Source: Brachypodium distachyon
Lineage: Eukaryota; Streptophyta; Magnoliopsida; Poales; Poaceae
Assembly: GCF_000005505.3 (NCBI RefSeq)
Contig: NC_016133.3
Span: 15,686,001 to 15,750,000, forward strand
Direction of reading: 5' to 3'
Length of the DNA: 64,000 bases
Position numbers and translations under genes: made by a program. Below the pieces are notes generated by a model. That model saw only the letters and a list, made by a program, of their open reading frames with translations, was not told where the DNA came from and searched no databases. Positions 1-12,311 of the stretch are shown here, piece after piece; within the stretch, counting starts at the first letter, position 1; the number at the start of each line of letters is the position of its first letter.

Positions 1-183
1 GTCTACGTAAATGAGTGGTTCGCGGCAAACCATTTTTGCGTTAAAGAAAATACAGCCGCAGCAGCTGTGGCCATGCCTCGAAGCGGCCATCTTCAGAAAC
101 TTGTGTTGTATGTAATATATAAAATAACGGTAACTCCATACAGAAACTATTCATCAGAAAACAGTGTTAGTAGAAACTGTTAC

Positions 184-3100
184 CTATTGCTAATTGATTG
201 AAGTGAAAATCAAATGAGAATTTCATAAACCAAATGTCACACGCTGGCACAGGGTACTTCTGAAGGACATCAATGCTACCCTGCATATGAAAAGGGAATC
301 GTATTGCTTGAGAGCAAGGCATGTCATATGGTACAATGCACTGCATAATTAATGTGCTAAGCTCTATAATTCTGTAGAAGTTAAATTATCCCACCTCGCC
401 GGGATTTTGGTCGTCTTTTGTTTTTGGCTCCCACAGCACTATTTCATTGTCTACACTCTGCAAGAACAAGGCAGCACAGATCAGGAGTACAAAAATTAGC
501 ATTTGGGATAACAGGTGATAACAAGGCAGCACAGATCAGGAATGTCGACTTGGTGACACAATACTTCCTTCCAATTGACGTAGATGAGATTTTGAAGATT
601 AACCCATCCACTCAGAACGACCAGGACACCCTGGCATGGCACCCGGATAAGAAGGGCACCTTCTCTGTTAAGAGTGCCTACTAACTTGCACTGAAGGAAG
701 AGTGCCTACTAACTTGCACCGAAGGAACACATGAATGCAATGTCAGTTGGGGCCTTGAGTATTCAACCAGATGGCGCAGAACCGTGTGGAATTTTATCTG
801 GAAAACCCCAGTTCCTAAAAAGGTCCGAATTTTAGCGTGGAAGGTTGCCCACAATGCCCTGTCTACTCAGGTCAATCTCCTCCATAGAAACATCAGGACC
901 CCTCACTATTGCCCTATCTGTGGGGCTGATTTCGAAGATTCCTATCATGCCCTGATCAAGTGCCCACATGCTCGTAGGCTGTGGAAGGAAATGAGATCCG
1001 ACTGGGGATTGCCTGACCTTGAGAGCTTTGCGAACTCAAGAGAACGGATCCTTCAGGTACTGGAGCAGTTTACGAAGGAGCTACGTGTGGTGATCCTCAT
1101 GACCTTATGGCGTATTTGGCACGTTCATAACGAGCTAACACATGACAAACCGGCACCCCCAATTGAAGTCTAAAGACGATATCTGAACAGCTACATTGAG
1201 ACCTTGTTACTTATCAAGCAGCATCCAAACGTTGTGATAACAAAGGGAAACAGGTCGTCAACGTCTCTGGCTTCCTGTCTACCAGGGGCGCAATCTGTAA
1301 GCCCATGCCTACCGCCAAACTCTACTGGAACCCACCGGAAGCTGGCTTATTGAAGCTCAATGTAGACGGCTCCTTCGGCTACGAGGATGGAACTGCTGGT
1401 GTTGGTGTGGCTCTTCGCGATTCTTTAGGAGAGCTGGTCATGCTCGCTTGTCAGAGTGTTAGAAACTGCCACAACGTGTTGGACGCTGAAATCCTGGCCT
1501 GCGAGGTGGGTATTCGACTGGCTCTACAATGGTCAGATCTCCCCTTCACGGTTGAATGTGACTCGAGCGAGGCACTAAGCCTCTTTGATCCTGGAAGCAC
1601 CAATCTGTCCTTGTACAGGAATCGTATCACTTCTGTCCGACAGCTTAGTCGACAACTTCTTGGCGTCAACTTTCAAAAATGTTCTCGTGACCAAAACTGT
1701 GTTAGTCGCTGTCTAGCTAATGTTGCTACAACTCAAGGCCGCACTGTTTGCTGGCTGGGTGAAAAACCTGATTTCTTAGTCATGATTGTAATTGTCCTAA
1801 TGATTAATGAAGGTTTTATTTACCCGCAAAAAGAAATGGTGGTAACTGAAACGAAAATAGATACTGCATGGTATGAGAGATATATATTGATGCAGAAAAT
1901 TTCACACCAGCATTAATGCATTAATCCCAACATTTGTATTCCCATAAAACTAGTATCTTTTAAAGAATGAGAAATTTACCTTTGACAGGATGAAGTCACC
2001 AAGCCACCTAGTACAGTCAACGTAGTTAGTATGCACTACGGCAGTAATGAGCTGAAAGGATAAACCAATTGGTCAGACTTTGCGAGGGTTGTGAAATACT
2101 AATGTTGGGCAATAAAAACAGATTCAAACACAAATGGTACTTAACATACCGGAAATTGGACATATTTTGTAGGAAATTTTGATGGAAGGTCAGTCCATGT
2201 AAAGGATTTGTCAACATATGGCCAAAATTCTATGAGAACACTCACAAACTGTGTCAGTGATAAGCAAATACGCAAATGTAAACAGTAAGCTACATTGTAA
2301 TGGTTCACAGACCTTTCATTGACCAGATTTTAACGGTGTTATCCATGCCACAAGTAGCAATACGGTGGATATCATAAGGGTGGAAGTCCTGCAGCCAAAG
2401 TATAATAGTAATTATTAATTTGATTCGGTCGCAAAAGGTAACATTATACAACAGCTATATATATAACATCATGTGAGTAATGGTTACAGAAAATGTCACA
2501 CTAGGAGACAGAAGCAACTTACCACACTCAGTACTTCATGCAGGTGAGCTGCTTCTCCAGCAAAGATCAAGATGCAAATCCCTGTGTGGATATTCCATAG
2601 CCTAGCAGACTCATCCTATGCAATGTCATATGAACTTTATCAGAGAATAAAAACTAAGGTATCTCCAGCTTCACAATAGATTATCTACTAACCTTGCTTG
2701 CAGTAATGATGAGTGAAGGCTTAAGTGGTTGAGTTCTTATCTCATTTATTGAATTACCATGGCCAACCAAACTCTGCAAAATTTTGTAAGCAGACGTACG
2801 TAAGAAACTCAAACCACATATTTAATCCTTAGTTTAGGATAATGAATCATTGACAACTCCAATGTCAAGAGTATAGTATCTGACAAAAATATATCTACTA
2901 GGTTCTAGATATTTTCACCATGCATCCTAGACGTACATACTGAAGTATTCAACATCTACCAGCTATATAACATCTTTGTGGAAAACAAATACAGTTTGGC
3001 AGTGGTAAAAATAGAACAGACACATAGCATGAAACTTCTAAATAACCTTGTAAAATGGATAACACAGAGAAAACAATATTTATCAAATAAGTAGTTCTGT

Positions 3101-5604
3101 GATTATTATTAGGGAATTAACTAAGCTACTCTCAATCATGGAGAAATTCCAACGAAACATGGTTCACGTGCACAAAAATAAAAAATTAAATATAAAATCT
3201 GGCACTATTGGACCTTAGATATTTTCTCGGTGGCACAGTTGATGATTCTAATGATCCCATTCATTCCTGCTGCAACTAATAGCGGTGTGCCATCAAGATC
3301 TGCTGCCCAGCTTAAAGTGTAGTAGGACTCCTCCTTCTGGGAAATAATGCAGACCTCACCGGCATCAGCAAAATTACATAACCAAACATCATAAGAAAAT
3401 TGAACACAAAGACAGTACTGGAGATTGTAAGGGAGCTTACGTCTTCATCAACGTACGCCTCCAGAACAGCCAGCTTACCATCGGGGAGGCCGCGATAGGT
3501 TGTGACCTGCAAGATCTTTATCGTTATGTTTACCTATTATCTAAAAAAAAATACTTAGGGTTTCCAACTTTTTTCCGTCCGTCGTCAAGCCCCGTCTGCC
3601 ACCGCGTTAGTTCACATCCCCGCACGGCCGTTATCCCGATCACAGCGTCGTACAAGAATCGGATGGGAAAACGTCGTAGGCAAGGTATTCCGCGCACGAA
3701 AAGAAAGCCACCTGTCTCCCCGAAGCTTCCGCGCCGCTCCTTCTTGAGCTCTTCAACGACGCGTCAGTCCGCCTCGGAATGCCGGCGCGCCGCGCCGTGC
3801 CCCGCAGCTCCACCGAGCCCGCGTCTTCTCCAACTCCGGCGCGTGGCCGCCATCCGCCGCCTCGACTTCTCCCCGCACCGCAGACTCCCTATCGAGCCCC
3901 CAAAGAGCCTCCTCCTTCCTGCTCCCTCTCTCGTGCACATCTGCCATCACCGTCGCCGCTGGCCGGCGAGCAACAGGCAGCAGAGCAGCCGCCGCCACTG
4001 TTTCTCCCGAACGGGAGGAACCTTCTGCTCCCGTGCTCTCCTACCTGGGCCACCCAACAACGCCCACTACCTCCCCAAAAACATAAAGGCCACCCTCCTT
4101 CCTTCGTTCGGGCCTGAGCCAAACCGTTAGACTTCTGAACCGTGGGCCCCACTTGTCATAGAAGAAATTCCTATTCTGTCTTGATGATCTTGTAAAATCC
4201 ATATTGTGTTGTACTCCTTCCGTTCCATAATTCTTGTCTCAAAAATAGATGCATCTGTTTCTAAAAAACGTCTAGATACATGTAATATTTCGACAAGAAT
4301 TATGGAACGGAGAGAGTTCATTGTCCATAGCAATGCACCTGCCAAAACTATCTCTTAAAGGGTGACAAAACGTCCTAACCCAGCGACGTATATCTGACGC
4401 CTGTAATCTAAAACATGGTAATTTTACAAAATACCACCCGTAGCCTCCATTAGTCAGTCTATTTGCCAAAAACAACCTCATGTAAGACACATCCCAAATC
4501 CAATTCCCCCCAAATCCCCAATTCCTCCACGATTCCTCGCGGCTCCAACGATCTGCAAGCCGGCCATCAACTGCTGCCATAAATAGGTAGATTGATCCTC
4601 CTGGGTCGCGCCGCCTCTGTTGGGTCATCGGCATCGTCAGAGCTAGCGGGGCGCGCAAAGGTGATGTGGACTGTTGAGGGATGGTGTCGTTGTAGTTGGT
4701 GGGCCGCGCGGAGGTGCTATGTTGGGATGTCGTCGTCTCCTCCACCGGGGAGGACGACGTGGCAGAGATGGAGTAGCGAATCACGCTCATCCATGGCTGT
4801 AGCGTGGGCTCGCCGGCGGCGCAACACCAGTAGACCTGGCACGGGTGGGGACAACGGCTTGTTTGGAGTGGTTGCTTGCAGTGCAGGAAACGAGTTCTAG
4901 TCAGTTCCGATCTGAGCTCTAGCCAGTGGTTGCTTGCAGTGCATAAGAACTGGATGTGGTCTTCCGCTTCAGGATGTCTCAGGCGCTCTGGTTGTCGCCG
5001 TTGTTGATGGCCGCCGATCTGGGGATCATCTAGCGGTATCTTAGAGGGATCGACGGAGATTTGGTTTTGTCAAACAAAGAAGCCTGAACGAAGGCCGCGG
5101 ACGGTATTTTGTAAAATTGCCACGCTTCGGATCCAAGAGGCTTGATCCAGATCGACGGGCAGTGATGCTTGGGATGCACGGGTATACACCGCATGGGAGC
5201 GGATTCACAGGATATGCCGCCCCTCTCAAAGTACGCGAACAATTGCTGAAACACAAGTGTATCGATCCGCGGCAACGCACGGGCAAAACGCTAGTCCACT
5301 AAGGAAAAAAATAAAATGGCTGACAACTGACAAGTGCAAGCGCGCAGACTAACGGGAAAACAAAGCTAATTACGCGGATGAATGAATCGGGACAGATTAT
5401 GTTACGCTTTACCCGGTTGCCGCCGCAGGTGGCGAAGACGTTGTGGTAGCGGGCGTCGAGGAAGTTGAACCCAATGGCGTAAACAGGGCATTTGCCCTCG
5501 TTGCGCTTGCCGCGGAGCTTGTACTCCCGCTGGCCGCTGGGCGTAAGCGACCCAACGGCCGCCTCGTGTCCCAGCCCCTTCTTGGGGAACACTACCCTCG
5601 CCAT
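184..5604 (-). CDS. FIE: FIE-like Polycomb group WD40 protein, 3' end beyond window
   Basis: Homologue of FERTILIZATION-INDEPENDENT ENDOSPERM/ESC, the WD40 subunit of the PRC2 histone H3K27 methyltransferase, acting in the nucleus. I traced ten exons in frame without a stop: 5604-5413, 3506-3441, 3336-3214, 2773-2693, 2615-2523, 2388-2313, 2229-2150, 2051-1980, 457-395 and 280-184, all with GT..AG borders. Diagnostic blocks are YAIGFNFLD (exon 1), NEIRTQPLKPSLII (exon 4), GMDNTVKIWSMK (exon 6), NYVDCTRWLGDFILSK (exon 8), NEIVLWEPKTK (exon 9) and DVLQKYPVPACDIWF (exon 10). About 314 codons are visible; plant FIE proteins are usually about 370-460 aa, so the last WD repeats lie left of base 1. 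The start ATG (5604-5602) has a GCC ATG G context and begins a typical FIE N terminus. It differs from canonical FIE at several positions (for example VTTYRGLPDGKLAVLEAYVDED), so it may be a second, diverged paralogue. The family and exon structure are sure; which paralogue is not. Confidence 0.92.
470..1780 (+). mobile_element. LINE-type retrotransposon remnant (zf-RVT and RNase H) inside a FIE intron
   Basis: This lies antisense in the FIE intron between the exons at 395-457 and 1980-2051. The order of domains is that of the 3' end of plant L1-like LINEs. Around 630-684 is the short WHPDKKGTFSVKSAY segment that precedes the zinc-binding domain. 784-1173 encodes a zf-RVT domain (FIWKTPVPKKVRILAWK, then CPICGADFEDSYHALIKCPHARRLW with its C-C-H-C pattern). 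1305-1770 encodes an RNase H fold with LKLNVDGSFG, DAEILACEVGIRLAL and VECDS. The domains are in different frames and separated by stops, so the copy is dead. No reverse transcriptase proper is present, meaning strong 5' truncation. A 28-bp tandem duplication sits at about 669-725 and a 21-bp repeat at 467-487/521-541. Confidence 0.85.
3540..4150. other. GC-rich block of unknown origin in FIE intron 1
   Basis: Strongly GC-rich, codon-like sequence (about 3590-4060) between AT-rich intron flanks. Several overlapping ORFs up to 155 codons exist on both strands, rich in Arg, Pro and Ala, but none has a domain I recognise. It looks like a captured fragment of a gene 5' region, as in Pack-MULEs, but I found no terminal inverted repeats that delimit it. 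Confidence 0.3.
4212..4318. mobile_element. Stowaway-type MITE
   Basis: Near-palindromic element of about 103 bases. The left end reads TACTCCTTCCGTTCCATAAT and the right end is its inverted complement (ATTATGGAACGGAGAGAGT). The TA target duplication is intact on the left (4212-4213) and mutated to TT on the right. It lies in FIE intron 1. Confidence 0.85.
4413..5125. mobile_element. Mutator-like (non-autonomous MULE) element in FIE intron 1
   Basis: Inverted ends: GGTAATTTTACAAAATACC near 4415-4433, and its inverted match GGTATTTTGTAAAATTGCC near 5103-5121. This end sequence resembles grass MULE terminal repeats. The interior (about 4500-5080) is moderately GC-rich with no recognisable protein. 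I saw no convincing 9-bp target duplication, so the exact boundaries are uncertain. Confidence 0.55.
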
Positions 5605-5723
5605 GGCCGGGGATCCCCTTCTTCTCTTCTTTCTTCCTTCACGGCGAAGGAACCTCAGGCTTTGCTGCGATTTAGAATTCAGAATCCAGAATTCGGCTGC
5701 CTGGGTACGTGCCCGGCGTGGCA

Positions 5724-5731
5724 ATTTATAT
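5724..5731 (-). promoter_or_regulatory. TATA box of the FIE-like gene
   Basis: The minus strand reads GTATATAAATT here, about 120 bases upstream of the FIE ATG, a plausible core promoter distance with a short 5' UTR. Inferred from sequence and spacing only. Confidence 0.5.
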
Positions 5732-6456
5732 ACTGGATTGTTGGGTAGTGTTTCGAGGCCTGCCCTGGGTACTAGCCTGGGAAATTAAAACTGCATGCCT
5801 GGTCAGAGGCTGATCAGCTGGGGTTGTTTGGTAGTACTACTATATTTGGATTGTTTTGCTGGATATTAATTACTCGGCCATTAATGCCGTTGTCTATATG
5901 ATCTTGAGAATTCGGTTTAGTGTCAAGTTTTGCAGGCCAGGCAACACCTCGTGCCCCACCAGACAATCATCCCCTGCCGCTGATGATGGAGCTGCCAAAC
6001 CAACAAAAGCAACGAATTCCTGGGTGGTTGAAGCCGGGTGGTCGGCACCCCTGCCGGGAAAAAAACACACATCCGGGTGCCGGCGTTCCAGTTTAGTACG
6101 AAATCCCGAGCAAACACTTCATGGAACTCAATCGGAAAACAGAGATCGAAGATGAATTGGGAAAAAACCAGAATCACCATTCTTCCATGAACAGGCTGGC
6201 TTCGCCAGACATCTGATGGAGCTGTGCCAGCTCCAGATCTTGAGGAACTCCGGCCGAACTGCAAACAAATACATATGCATGTTTACAGTTGGGTTGGTAT
6301 CCATACTGTTAGCGTAAATTTCACAAAATCACAGATTTCGGGGCAACCTTCTCACGCAGCCCACTCTTTTGCTAATTTGTTCGAAAAATCACAGTTTTTC
6401 AGTCAACATGTACCAACAAGCTCAAAGTAACCGATCTAGATCTGTTGACAGTTTTC

Positions 6457-6521
6457 CTTACATCTCGGGTCAGGTCAGGTTTGTCCGATGTGTCACCTGA
6501 CAAGTGGGCCCGAGATGTAAG
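6457..6521. repeat. Short imperfect hairpin
   Basis: Arms CTTACATCTCGGGT (6457-6470) and GGCCCGAGATGTAAG (6507-6521) are inverted copies separated by about 36 bases. It could be the core of a very small foldback element. No target duplication was identified. Confidence 0.55.
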
Positions 6522-7089
6522 AAGGAAGCTTGATGCGGTTGCGGCGGCGGCGGTGACACCGGGAGGATGAGGAGGAGGAAGGCATCGCGTCGTGGGTTAC
6601 GAGAGAGCGGGGCAGAGGGGGAAATGGACGGAGGCTTTGCGGTTTGCATTTGTTTTGGTGAGCATCGAACGCCCGGGCTTTTTGGGCTGGCCAGACTGCC
6701 AGAGGCACGGGAGAAAAGCCCAGCATGAAGCGAAACTAGGCGAAAACGACAAAACTGACCCTTTTTTTGAAAGTTGAGCCCGAAATAACCCCTCTTTAAA
6801 ACTAATTCCAAAACTGACCATTTTGGGCAACGCCACTCACTCTGGCTTTGCCACTCTGAAGGCAACGCCACGGCTTGTGGCATTTCGGATGACGTGGCGC
6901 GTGGTCGATCAGCGGAGAGACGGCGGCCGTTGAATTGGCTGACGTGGCCGGGGGGAATGCCAGCGGAGAGCCAAACGTCAGGACCTGTGGCGTTGTCGGT
7001 CCGAAGAGTTAAGTGGGCCACAGCCATTTCGTCGGGGAGAAGTAGTGGGGGAGAAGGAGTGGGCCTGTGGGCGACCTAACTCTTCGAAA

Positions 7090-7196
7090 GGGAGCGATTG
7101 AGTGACTTTCAATTACATGTATCTAAATGACCTTTAGACATAGATATATTCATATTTAGGCAAATTTGAGTCATTTAATATGGGACGGAGGGAATA
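7090..7196. mobile_element. Decayed Stowaway-like MITE
   Basis: The right end reads AATATGGGACGGAGGGAATA with typical Stowaway subterminal sequence (CAAATTTGAGTCATTTAA). The left end is degenerate, so the left border is approximate. Confidence 0.55.
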
Positions 7197-8150
7197 CAAT
7201 ACATACATAGATGCTGAAGAATGCTACTCCCTACTTTCCTAAATACTTGTCGTTGTTTTAGTGCAACTAAAGGGATTACTTTGCTCGGGTAAACCATGAA
7301 TACGGGGATAGTGGTACTTCCTATATGGCGATCGAGTGCAGTAGCAATCGCCAAATTCGCCAGGCATCCTACTGATTAAGCAAGGCAATACTTAGATCTG
7401 CAGTTTGGAACTCGGGGTCAAGTTCATTTTGATTGATATAGAAATTAAAGAGCGATTGCTTTTCGGGAATAAAAAAAATAGTGATCATACAAGGCAGTAA
7501 TTAACAATTAACAACCACACTAACAGCAATTAATCTTTCACTACTAAGAACGATAGCAACCTCGATCCAAGTTATAGTCTGAAATAACAGATGTCTTTCA
7601 GTGGCCGGAACACATCAGCCGAGCATTCTCTTGATCCTCAGCCCATTCGCTCGCAAGGCATGGTGATCGACAACAATGTCGAAGCAGCCGTGCAACCAAA
7701 GATGCTCCAAGCGTGGGCAGTCATCGACCAAGGTCACAAGCTTCTCAGCGGCGGTACTGCCGTTGTCGACCAGAGTAAAATGCCGTAGCTCGTTCATTGT
7801 TGGGAGTCTCGTGTCTTCCAGCTCCTCTTCAAAGACCATGGTCATGGCCAGAGACTCTCTGTGCTTCCTCATCATCATAATAACATCGTCTGGAGCTGTT
7901 CCGGCGTCTGGACTTTCCGATGAATCCATGGTGGGGGTGGGGCCTTGTTGCGTCGACGGTACTTTCATCAGCTCGCTGTATGTTTCCTCCGAGACATATG
8001 TCTCGTATTCTATGAGCCTGAGGACTTTCAGGCATGGCGACCTGCAAAATTGCAGAGAATATATATGAAATCGATTTGGTATGTTTGTGCCAAAATATAG
8101 TCATGGTTGACTGTTTGCCATGAAAGATGAACAATTAAGCTCATAGGTAG

Positions 8151-8221
8151 TACTCCCTCCGTCCCGAATCAAGTGACCTAAATCTATACAAATCCACGTC
8201 AGTTAATTCGGTACGGAGTTA
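8151..8221. mobile_element. Small Stowaway-like MITE abutting the splice donor
   Basis: TACTCCCTCCGTCCCGAAT at the left and its inverted partner ATTCGGTACGGAGTTA at the right, about 70 bases. The right TA is part of the GTA of the donor of the split F-box gene (GT at 8222-8221, minus strand), so the insertion kept the donor GT. Confidence 0.65.
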
Positions 8222-10413
8222 CCTTTGTGCAATATAGCTGATGAGCTCTTCGGTGAAGAATGCCTGGCGAAAGCCCAAACCCACGAACTCCTTGACGAGT
8301 GGCTACCTCGGCAATACTCTGATTTGAGGGTTTTCGACTGAAGGAGAGGGGGTGCACCAGCGATCTCGTCGACTAACAAGGACCAGGGGAGTCGCAAGAT
8401 TTACCCAGGTTCAGGACCCTCGGAAGATAATACCCATACGTCCCGCTTTTGGTGTATTGTATTGGTCGAGATTACAGAGAAGCTACGAAGCTATGGTGCG
8501 CAGATGAATCTGGCGAATGTGTAGAGGTTACCCATTCCCGACTCCCCCTCCTAGCCTTATATACTGGCGGCTAGGTCTTGGGCGTGATAATCGGGAAGGT
8601 TACAATCAAATCAGCTTATTCTGGTATGAAAAGATTATGTTTCTTGGCTTGAGCCGCACTTTGAGAGACTCGACCTGCATATACTTGATGTGCCTTCGAG
8701 TGGACCCCTTGTTGGGCTGTACCGGTGATAAGCATCATATTTGCACTACTTTCTAGCCATAATTATATCTAAAATCTTGTATTTGAACTCTGATTTATTC
8801 TAAAATGCTGAGAATTTATACAAAATTTGTAATCTGTGGCAAAGTTACATTCCTTCTTCTCTTTTGCACAAAAAGGGCGACAAGGCCCACAATGCTTTTA
8901 ATTTGGATCATGAAGATAAGCTGTTGTTGCTGTAATTAACAAAGGGACCTGAGTGTCAAGAAGACAAAAGCTCCAGGGGACTAACTAAAGAATGGAAGGA
9001 TGAACTTGTGAAAAAAGAAGAAAGGGAGAAGGGCTTGGATGCAAAAATGCCAAAGGGATTAAATCCCTAGCTTCTGCTCTCGATCCCCTTGAGCGTGGCA
9101 CTTCTCCTTTCCCCTATCTCCTGCTGCACCACCGGCCGCCGCCGCGGCCAGGCCAGCGTGGCGGCGCGCCACCGAGCTAGCTGCAGCCCCTTCTCGAGAT
9201 CCACTACTGCTCCTCCTCCATACCGCCTCTGCCGGCAGCTGAAGCGATCCTCCCACATACTAGGGTTAGATCTCTGTGCTTACAGTGCTAGTCCCTGGAT
9301 CGACTCGCTAGCACACACAGTTTCAAGATGTAATATCAAGATACAAAGGTCAAAAGTATATTACATCGCATTGATCCAGAACTTACATATTGCATAACCT
9401 CTTGGGTTAGCTCAGAAGAAGATAAAATCTTGCAGCGGAAAGCAGAAGATGTAGAAATCCCATAACAATTGCACAGCGAAACATATTGGAATGTAAACTC
9501 GTAACCCTAAAATTCGTACCTCACTCTTCAATTGGTTCACCTGCAACATTTAAACGTTACAGCCGCTAGGGGGTCAATACATTGAATGTATTGGCAAGTT
9601 CACAAAAGGGTTATAACAGATCCTGTCAAGTATATGCAGTATTTGGTAAGGTGGGGTTTTGGCTAATTGCATAAAAGTATCAACATATTGTCCTATCATT
9701 TATTAAATAGTTTTATCACTATTGGACACGGGGTAGAAACACCCATGCTCCTATTAACCTAGAGCACGTTGAGTAGAAACATCAAGTGCCCCTACCCTAT
9801 TCAAACCATTCATTTTATTTAAGAAATTGGAATGAGTGAGACCTTCCTTACAGCCCAAATATCTAGTTGCTCATAATTGTCTGTAACCGGGGACACGGCT
9901 AAGTACTTAGTTTGACACTCTCGAGAGGTTGTACACATTCCCCACAGAAATCGACGTGTTAATCCCTTGCTGTCCTCAGGGTAGAGTAGCAACGGCATCG
10001 ATTACAGGAATTTTCAGACCATAATCACCCAGACCACCTGAGGGACCTACGTTCCCACCTACACGGCTACATCTGCACAATCCCTCGGATCCAGGATAAT
10101 ATGTCTTACATCCATCCTGGCAGAGCCCATAATACCATGTGGTTGTACTGGAAGCTATTAAACAGGAAACTAGTCCAGTCTCTGGTTACCCCGGGTGGCA
10201 TCCCACATTGTGACGCAGGCGCTCCCCGAATCGCACAGGGAGACGACCATGGACGCTCCCGAATCACACGGAGAGACGACTCAGCGGGCCCATAGAAATG
10301 GACCTAACGTCACGACATCCGAAAACTCAAAGCAGCCCACCCAGGACGGTTTATTGAATTACTTGTTTTGCCATACACTAGGAAAATCATATTGTAATTC
10401 AATAGTATCACAT

Positions 10414-12311
10414 TGTAACACCCTCGTATATTCTCATAGCATAGCATTTTACTACTACGATGGCAATTGGTGGTAAGGTCATGACAAACGGTATCCTATA
10501 CTATTAGGACAGATCATAGCTAGCATAGGTACAATAATATTCCTAACAATGCAACTGATAAAACATCTAATGCATAGGAAATAATAGGTGAAATGATCAA
10601 AGTGAACTTGCCTTTGTCACAGTAGTTTGAGTTAAAACACTCGTCACACTCGCAAGGTTCGCTCTCCGAGAAAACTATACGAGACAAACAAACATACACA
10701 TACATAAACACACAATTCACATCACGACAAATTGAGATATGCTATGATGCAATGCAACATGTGACATGATTTGGTTTATTTTATTTGGGTGATCAACTGA
10801 TCCTAAGCATTGGTACTTAAAAGTAATGCATTAGGGTTTTAACCAAAAGGCAAAAACAATTGATTAAACCCTAAATTATAGTTTTATTGGCATTACCCAA
10901 ATAATTTAGTTCAAAATATTTATTTCTCTCTCCCAAAGGACAGAGGATGATTAAACAAAATTTTAGGCACTGGTTTCAATTAAAAAGGATTTCTAAATAC
11001 ATAGTTATGATTTAAATGGCATAAAACTCAAATCTGTAATTTGAATGTGATTAAAATATTCAAATTTGAAATTGGACAGTGCCAAAAGATTCTACACTTC
11101 CTAAGGATTCAAAAAAGGTGTGGATCGTGAAATTTGGACAAGTGGTTTAAAAGTTATGACGGTTTGAAACACTGGGGGCTTTTCTGCAAATGTGCACTTT
11201 TATTTCGGCCGAGAAAATAAAAAAAACTAAAAAAAATGAACCTGCCACGTGGCGGCCGGGCACTGGCTGGCGCCTAGGGTTTTACCCAGGCGGCGCGGGC
11301 TCGCCGGACGGCGGCTTGGGGCGCGGCGCAGGGCCGCGCGCGGGGGGGCGGTTCGCGGGCGGCGCGCGGGGGGCCGGCGCGGCGGCGTCGGGGCTGCTCG
11401 GACGACGGCCGGGCTCGCGGAGGCAGGCGGACGAGCGGCGCGGGCGGGCACGACGCGGGCAACGGGCGCGAGACGCGGGGCGACGGCGTCGACGGCTCGG
11501 GCGGCGCGGGTCACCGGAGCTCGAGGAGGAGGCGGCGGCGGCAAGGATCTCCGACGAGAAATTCCGGTGAGCCGAGGGTGAAATCGGGAGCGGGGAAAAG
11601 GGGAAAAGAAGGAGGAGGTCGAGGGCTTTATAGCGGTGTGCTCGGGCAGCGGCGAGGCTCACGGGATCGCCGGAAATCCAGTGGAGACGGCGCGGGCGGT
11701 GATTCCGGCGTGAATCGCGGCCACCTTCCCTGCGGGGAAGATGACCCGACAGCTGGGGCCCACCTGTCGGTTACCCCGCGCGGGCGCGCGGTTTGGTTCG
11801 GGCGCGGTTCGCGCTGGCTGGGCCAGTTCGGTCCAAGTGGGCCGGACCGGTCGGTTTTCCCCTTTTTTTTTTCTTTTAGCCCTTTTCTTTTTCTGCTTTT
11901 GTCATTTCTTTGATAACTTTTGATTTTGAACTCCAAATTGGTCCAAATAAATTCCAGAAAATTTGTAAAATCATGTTCTACCGTGATACAACTTTTGAAA
12001 ATAGTTTCTCTTCAAAATAAAATATATAAAAATACATTTGCCCTATAAATGCCTTTAGGGCCATACATCTATTTAAATAAAATACTTTTTCAACTCCAAA
12101 TAATTATCCAAAAATTATGGGATAGCTTATATATGCACTAAACCCTTTTATGCATAAGCCCTATTGGTTTGAAAATCCAAAGCTCAAAAGGGTGTAAACC
12201 AAATCTTTTAAAGCCTTTTGAGATTCAAAATTTGAATTCAAATATGCAATTGTGGCATGATGCTCATGGATTCAATGCACATGTAAAAGTTTGAAATTTT
12301 GGGATGTTACA
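10414..12311 (-). repeat. LTR-like unit of about 1.9 kb with internal promoter
   Basis: The ends are inverted: TGTAACACCC (10414) and GGGATGTTACA (ending 12311), typical of a class of long Gypsy LTRs. On the minus strand a GCTATAAAGCCC TATA box sits at 11627-11632, followed by a GC-rich leader (11230-11570) that gives several spurious GC-rich ORFs. No target duplication was seen, so it may be one LTR of a truncated element rather than a solo LTR. Confidence 0.5.

Larger units (their letters stand above)
5732..7614. other. Intergenic region upstream of the FIE-like gene
   Basis: No gene supported. It contains a 15-bp-arm hairpin (6457-6521) and a decayed Stowaway MITE (7090-7196). The GC-rich piece at 6850-7080 has small ORFs without recognisable domains. 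A second partial MITE-like end (CTACTCCCTACTTTCC) is near 7223. Confidence 0.5.

Noticed and set aside
1..183. Search for the next FIE exon
   Set aside because: Neither frame of the minus strand shows the expected continuation after QLAIG; it is intron, and the exon must lie left of the window.
3753..4152. Possible gene of up to 155 codons in the GC-rich block
   Set aside because: No recognisable domain, open in several frames at once, lies inside a FIE intron. Kept only as a GC-rich block.
9059..9400. Small Arg/Ala-rich ORFs near 9.1-9.4 kb
   Set aside because: Inside the nested transposon insertion, no domain, overlapping frames.
11190..11662. Several overlapping GC-rich ORFs of 60-126 codons on both strands
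   Set aside because: Arg/Ala/Pro-rich translations in all frames, no domain, located in the leader of an LTR with its own TATA box. Composition artefact.
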